Of a DNA stretch of 64,000 bases, positions 62,745 to 64,000 are shown piece after piece. The number at the start of each line of letters is the position of its first letter. Positions within the stretch are counted from its first letter, which is position 1. A program made the translations under genes and the position numbers. The stretch comes from Salegentibacter agarivorans (GTDB lineage: Bacteria; Bacteroidota; Bacteroidia; Flavobacteriales; Flavobacteriaceae). The notes beneath the pieces were generated by a model. That model worked only from the letters and a program-made list of their open reading frames with translations. It was not told the DNA's origin and searched no databases. The stretch spans positions 62,001-126,000 of the forward strand of contig NZ_FOOH01000002.1 in the NCBI RefSeq assembly GCF_900113135.1, read 5' to 3'.

Positions 62745-63485
62745 TTAATCTTTGTTCCTCACGTAAATTAATTTGAATTTACTGCTTTGGTTGGTTCGGG
62801 ATTCAATTTCAAATTTATCTATAGAATGAATCATAGGGGTAAGTTTCTGAAAGCCATAGTTACGCGAATCAAAATTAGGTTGTTTTTTCTGAAGTAAACT
62901 TCCTACATCTCCAAGAAACGCCCAACCGTCTTCATCGGCAACATCTGAAATTGTTTGAGAAATAAGCCTTACCACTTTTGGAGTAATTTTATCTACGTTT
63001 TTCTTTTTGGAAGTTTTTCCGCCTTTTTCGCTTTCTTGCTCATTATCCTTATCAGAACTCTTTAAAATTTCAATATAAATAAAGCGGTCGCAAGCTACAA
63101 TAAATGGTTCCGGGGTTTTCTTTTCTCCAATTCCAATTACATTTTTTCCTGCTTCACGCAGTCTTGTAGCTAATCTTGTGAAATCACTATCGCTGGAAAC
63201 CAGGCAAAAACCATCTACTTTATCTGAATACAAAATATCCATGGCGTCTATGATCATTGCAGAATCTGTCGCGTTTTTCCCCTGGGTGTAACCATATTGC
63301 TGAATAGGATTTATTGCGTTTTCCAACAAAACATTTTTCCATTTTACCAAATGGGGTTTTGTCCAGTCACCGTAAATCCTTTTAATAGTGGGATTACCGT
63401 ACTTGGCAATCTCTTCCATCATTTCTTTTATATATGCTGATGGTATATTATCACCATCAATTAGTACCGCTAGGTTGGTTTCCAT
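62745..63485 (-). CDS. NYN-domain protein with OST-HTH/LOTUS domain (LabA-like)
   Basis: This 246-residue protein has an N-terminal NYN (PIN-like nuclease) domain (about 1-150; LIDGDNIPSAYI, with Asp pairs, and SSDSDFTRLATRLREAGKN) and a C-terminal OST-HTH domain (about 165-240; PKVVRLISQTISDVADEDGWAFLGDVGSLLQ). The conserved acidic residues suggest RNase activity, and OST-HTH suggests RNA binding. Target RNA is unknown. It is a single-gene unit with no toxin-like partner. Confidence 0.9.
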   Translation of the reverse strand: METNLAVLIDGDNIPSAYIKEMMEEIAKYGNPTIKRIYGDWTKPHLVKWKNVLLENAINPIQQYGYTQGKNATDSAMIIDAMDILYSDKVDGFCLVSSDSDFTRLATRLREAGKNVIGIGEKKTPEPFIVACDRFIYIEILKSSDKDNEQESEKGGKTSKKKNVDKITPKVVRLISQTISDVADEDGWAFLGDVGSLLQKKQPNFDSRNYGFQKLTPMIHSIDKFEIESRTNQSSKFKLIYVRNKD

Positions 63486-63572
63486 AGAATCTATTATTTA
63501 AAGTATACTACTCCGGAGCAAGCTCACGAAGCATTATTATTGGAAAATATAATTTGATCTCGAGTTAAGTTT

Positions 63573-63606
63573 GGGAGCATTTAATCTCGATTATCGAGTA
63601 AAGATA
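63573..63606. repeat. Element shared with 53519-53550
   Basis: GGGAGCATTTAATCTCGATTATCGAGTAAAGAT is about four-fifths identical to 53519-53550. A partial inverted copy (GTTTTACTCGGTAAT) lies at 63666-63680, with a terminator between. Confidence 0.5.
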
Positions 63607-63617
63607 CTTTTTTTGCA

Positions 63618-63648
63618 TAAAAAAGACGGCTGTACGCCGTCTTTTCCT
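63618..63648 (-). terminator. Intrinsic terminator of the baeRF-like gene
   Basis: Stem AAAAGACGGC paired with GCCGTCTTTT, loop TGTAC, with a T-run on the correct side for leftward transcription. Confidence 0.85.
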
Positions 63649-63709
63649 TATTCGATAACTTAATAGTTTTACTCGGTAATAAAGATATAAAACCTATAAA
63701 AGGTAATTA

Positions 63710-64000
63710 CTAATTAAAACGATAAAGTGCATTCATTTTTGAATTTTTATCTGGCATTTGGGCGTCAGGAATTAGAAAAACATTTCCTCCCTGTCTTAAA
63801 ACTTCTTTGGCAGCCCAGTTCATTAATGAATAGTTGTTACTCGTTTGCTCATTATTTATACTCACATTCATATTATCATTATTGTAAGTGCCCCAGATTT
63901 CATTTCTATTTTCCAGGAATAAAGTATCAACTTTTCCTTGTTGTATTGCCGGGAGAATATCGGTTACTGATGTACCGGTACTTTCGGTATTATTCAGTTC
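63710..64000 (-). CDS. baeRF-like protein (C-terminal part only)
   Basis: The frame is open from the right edge to TAG at 63710-63712, about 96 residues. The segment QQGKVDTLFLENRNEIWGTY, the WAAKEVLRQGGNVFLIPDAQMPD region and the ending ALYRFN match the C-terminal domain of bacterial archaeo-eukaryotic release factor-like (baeRF) proteins. That domain resembles the last domain of eRF1. The role of this family is not established. The N-terminal part lies outside the window. Confidence 0.7.
   Translation of the reverse strand, partial: ELNNTESTGTSVTDILPAIQQGKVDTLFLENRNEIWGTYNNDNMNVSINNEQTSNNYSLMNWAAKEVLRQGGNVFLIPDAQMPDKNSKMNALYRFN

Overview
The window is ordinary chromosome from a marine-type member of the Flavobacteriaceae (Bacteroidota; closest in feel to Gramella, Salegentibacter or Zunongwangia, inferred from protein style and gene order, not from a search). 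Evidence: low GC, promoters of the Bacteroidota type (TTG, about 17-23 nt, TAnnTTTG), few Shine-Dalgarno sequences, a PorX regulator of the type IX secretion system, a fused LpxC-FabZ, a fused cytochrome c maturation protein and OMP_b-brl_3-type receptors. I see no rRNA, tRNA, CRISPR array, prophage or insertion sequence.

Layout. 1-5.4 kb (minus): a truncated PIG-L deacetylase, then a leftward cluster of a DUF2520 Rossmann protein, KdsC-like phosphatase, SugE/Gdx exporter, UbiA-type prenyltransferase, Maf and a small MscS channel. 5.5-8.7 kb: fused ResB/CcsA cytochrome c assembly protein. 8.8-15.2 kb: fumC, a small membrane ORF, a TonB-family receptor, an ArsC-like protein and prfB with an intact programmed +1 frameshift. 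15.5-23.8 kb: threonine aldolase, peroxiredoxin, YbaB, oligopeptidase B, and a cysteine-synthase-like/acyltransferase pair that may make sulfonolipid precursors. 23.9-29.1 kb: YfhO protein, glycosyltransferase and flippase. 29.2-38.9 kb: an Arg/Ser/Asn-rich secreted protein, uvrA, a sigma factor with a 50-aa partner ORF, a cysteine-free endonuclease III, bcp, alanine dehydrogenase and tsaE. 39-41.9 kb: porX and an HD phosphohydrolase. 42-48.3 kb: lipid A block lpxD, lpxC-fabZ, lpxA, efp, a second lpxD-like gene, an NTF2-like gene and sucD. 48.4-53.4 kb: fabG, a VWA-like membrane protein, a prohibitin-family protein and a serine hydrolase. 53.6-61.6 kb: complete histidine operon hisGDCBHAF(IE) behind a transcription attenuator. 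61.6-64 kb: VOC, GlcG/HbpS and NYN/OST-HTH proteins and a truncated baeRF-like protein.

The most notable signals are not large new systems. They are: (1) a his attenuator with a leader peptide containing His-His-His and a readable terminator/antiterminator switch; (2) short palindromic repeats of several families, one in nearly every gap of the his operon and others nested inside terminator hairpins; (3) a release-factor-2 frameshift site; (4) an endonuclease III with no cysteine at all; (5) a probable cysteate synthase plus cysteate acyltransferase pair; (6) three small ORFs of 48-58 codons. No stretch longer than 300 bases lacks a gene; the longest bare stretch (38222-38502) is AT-rich with nothing I can name.
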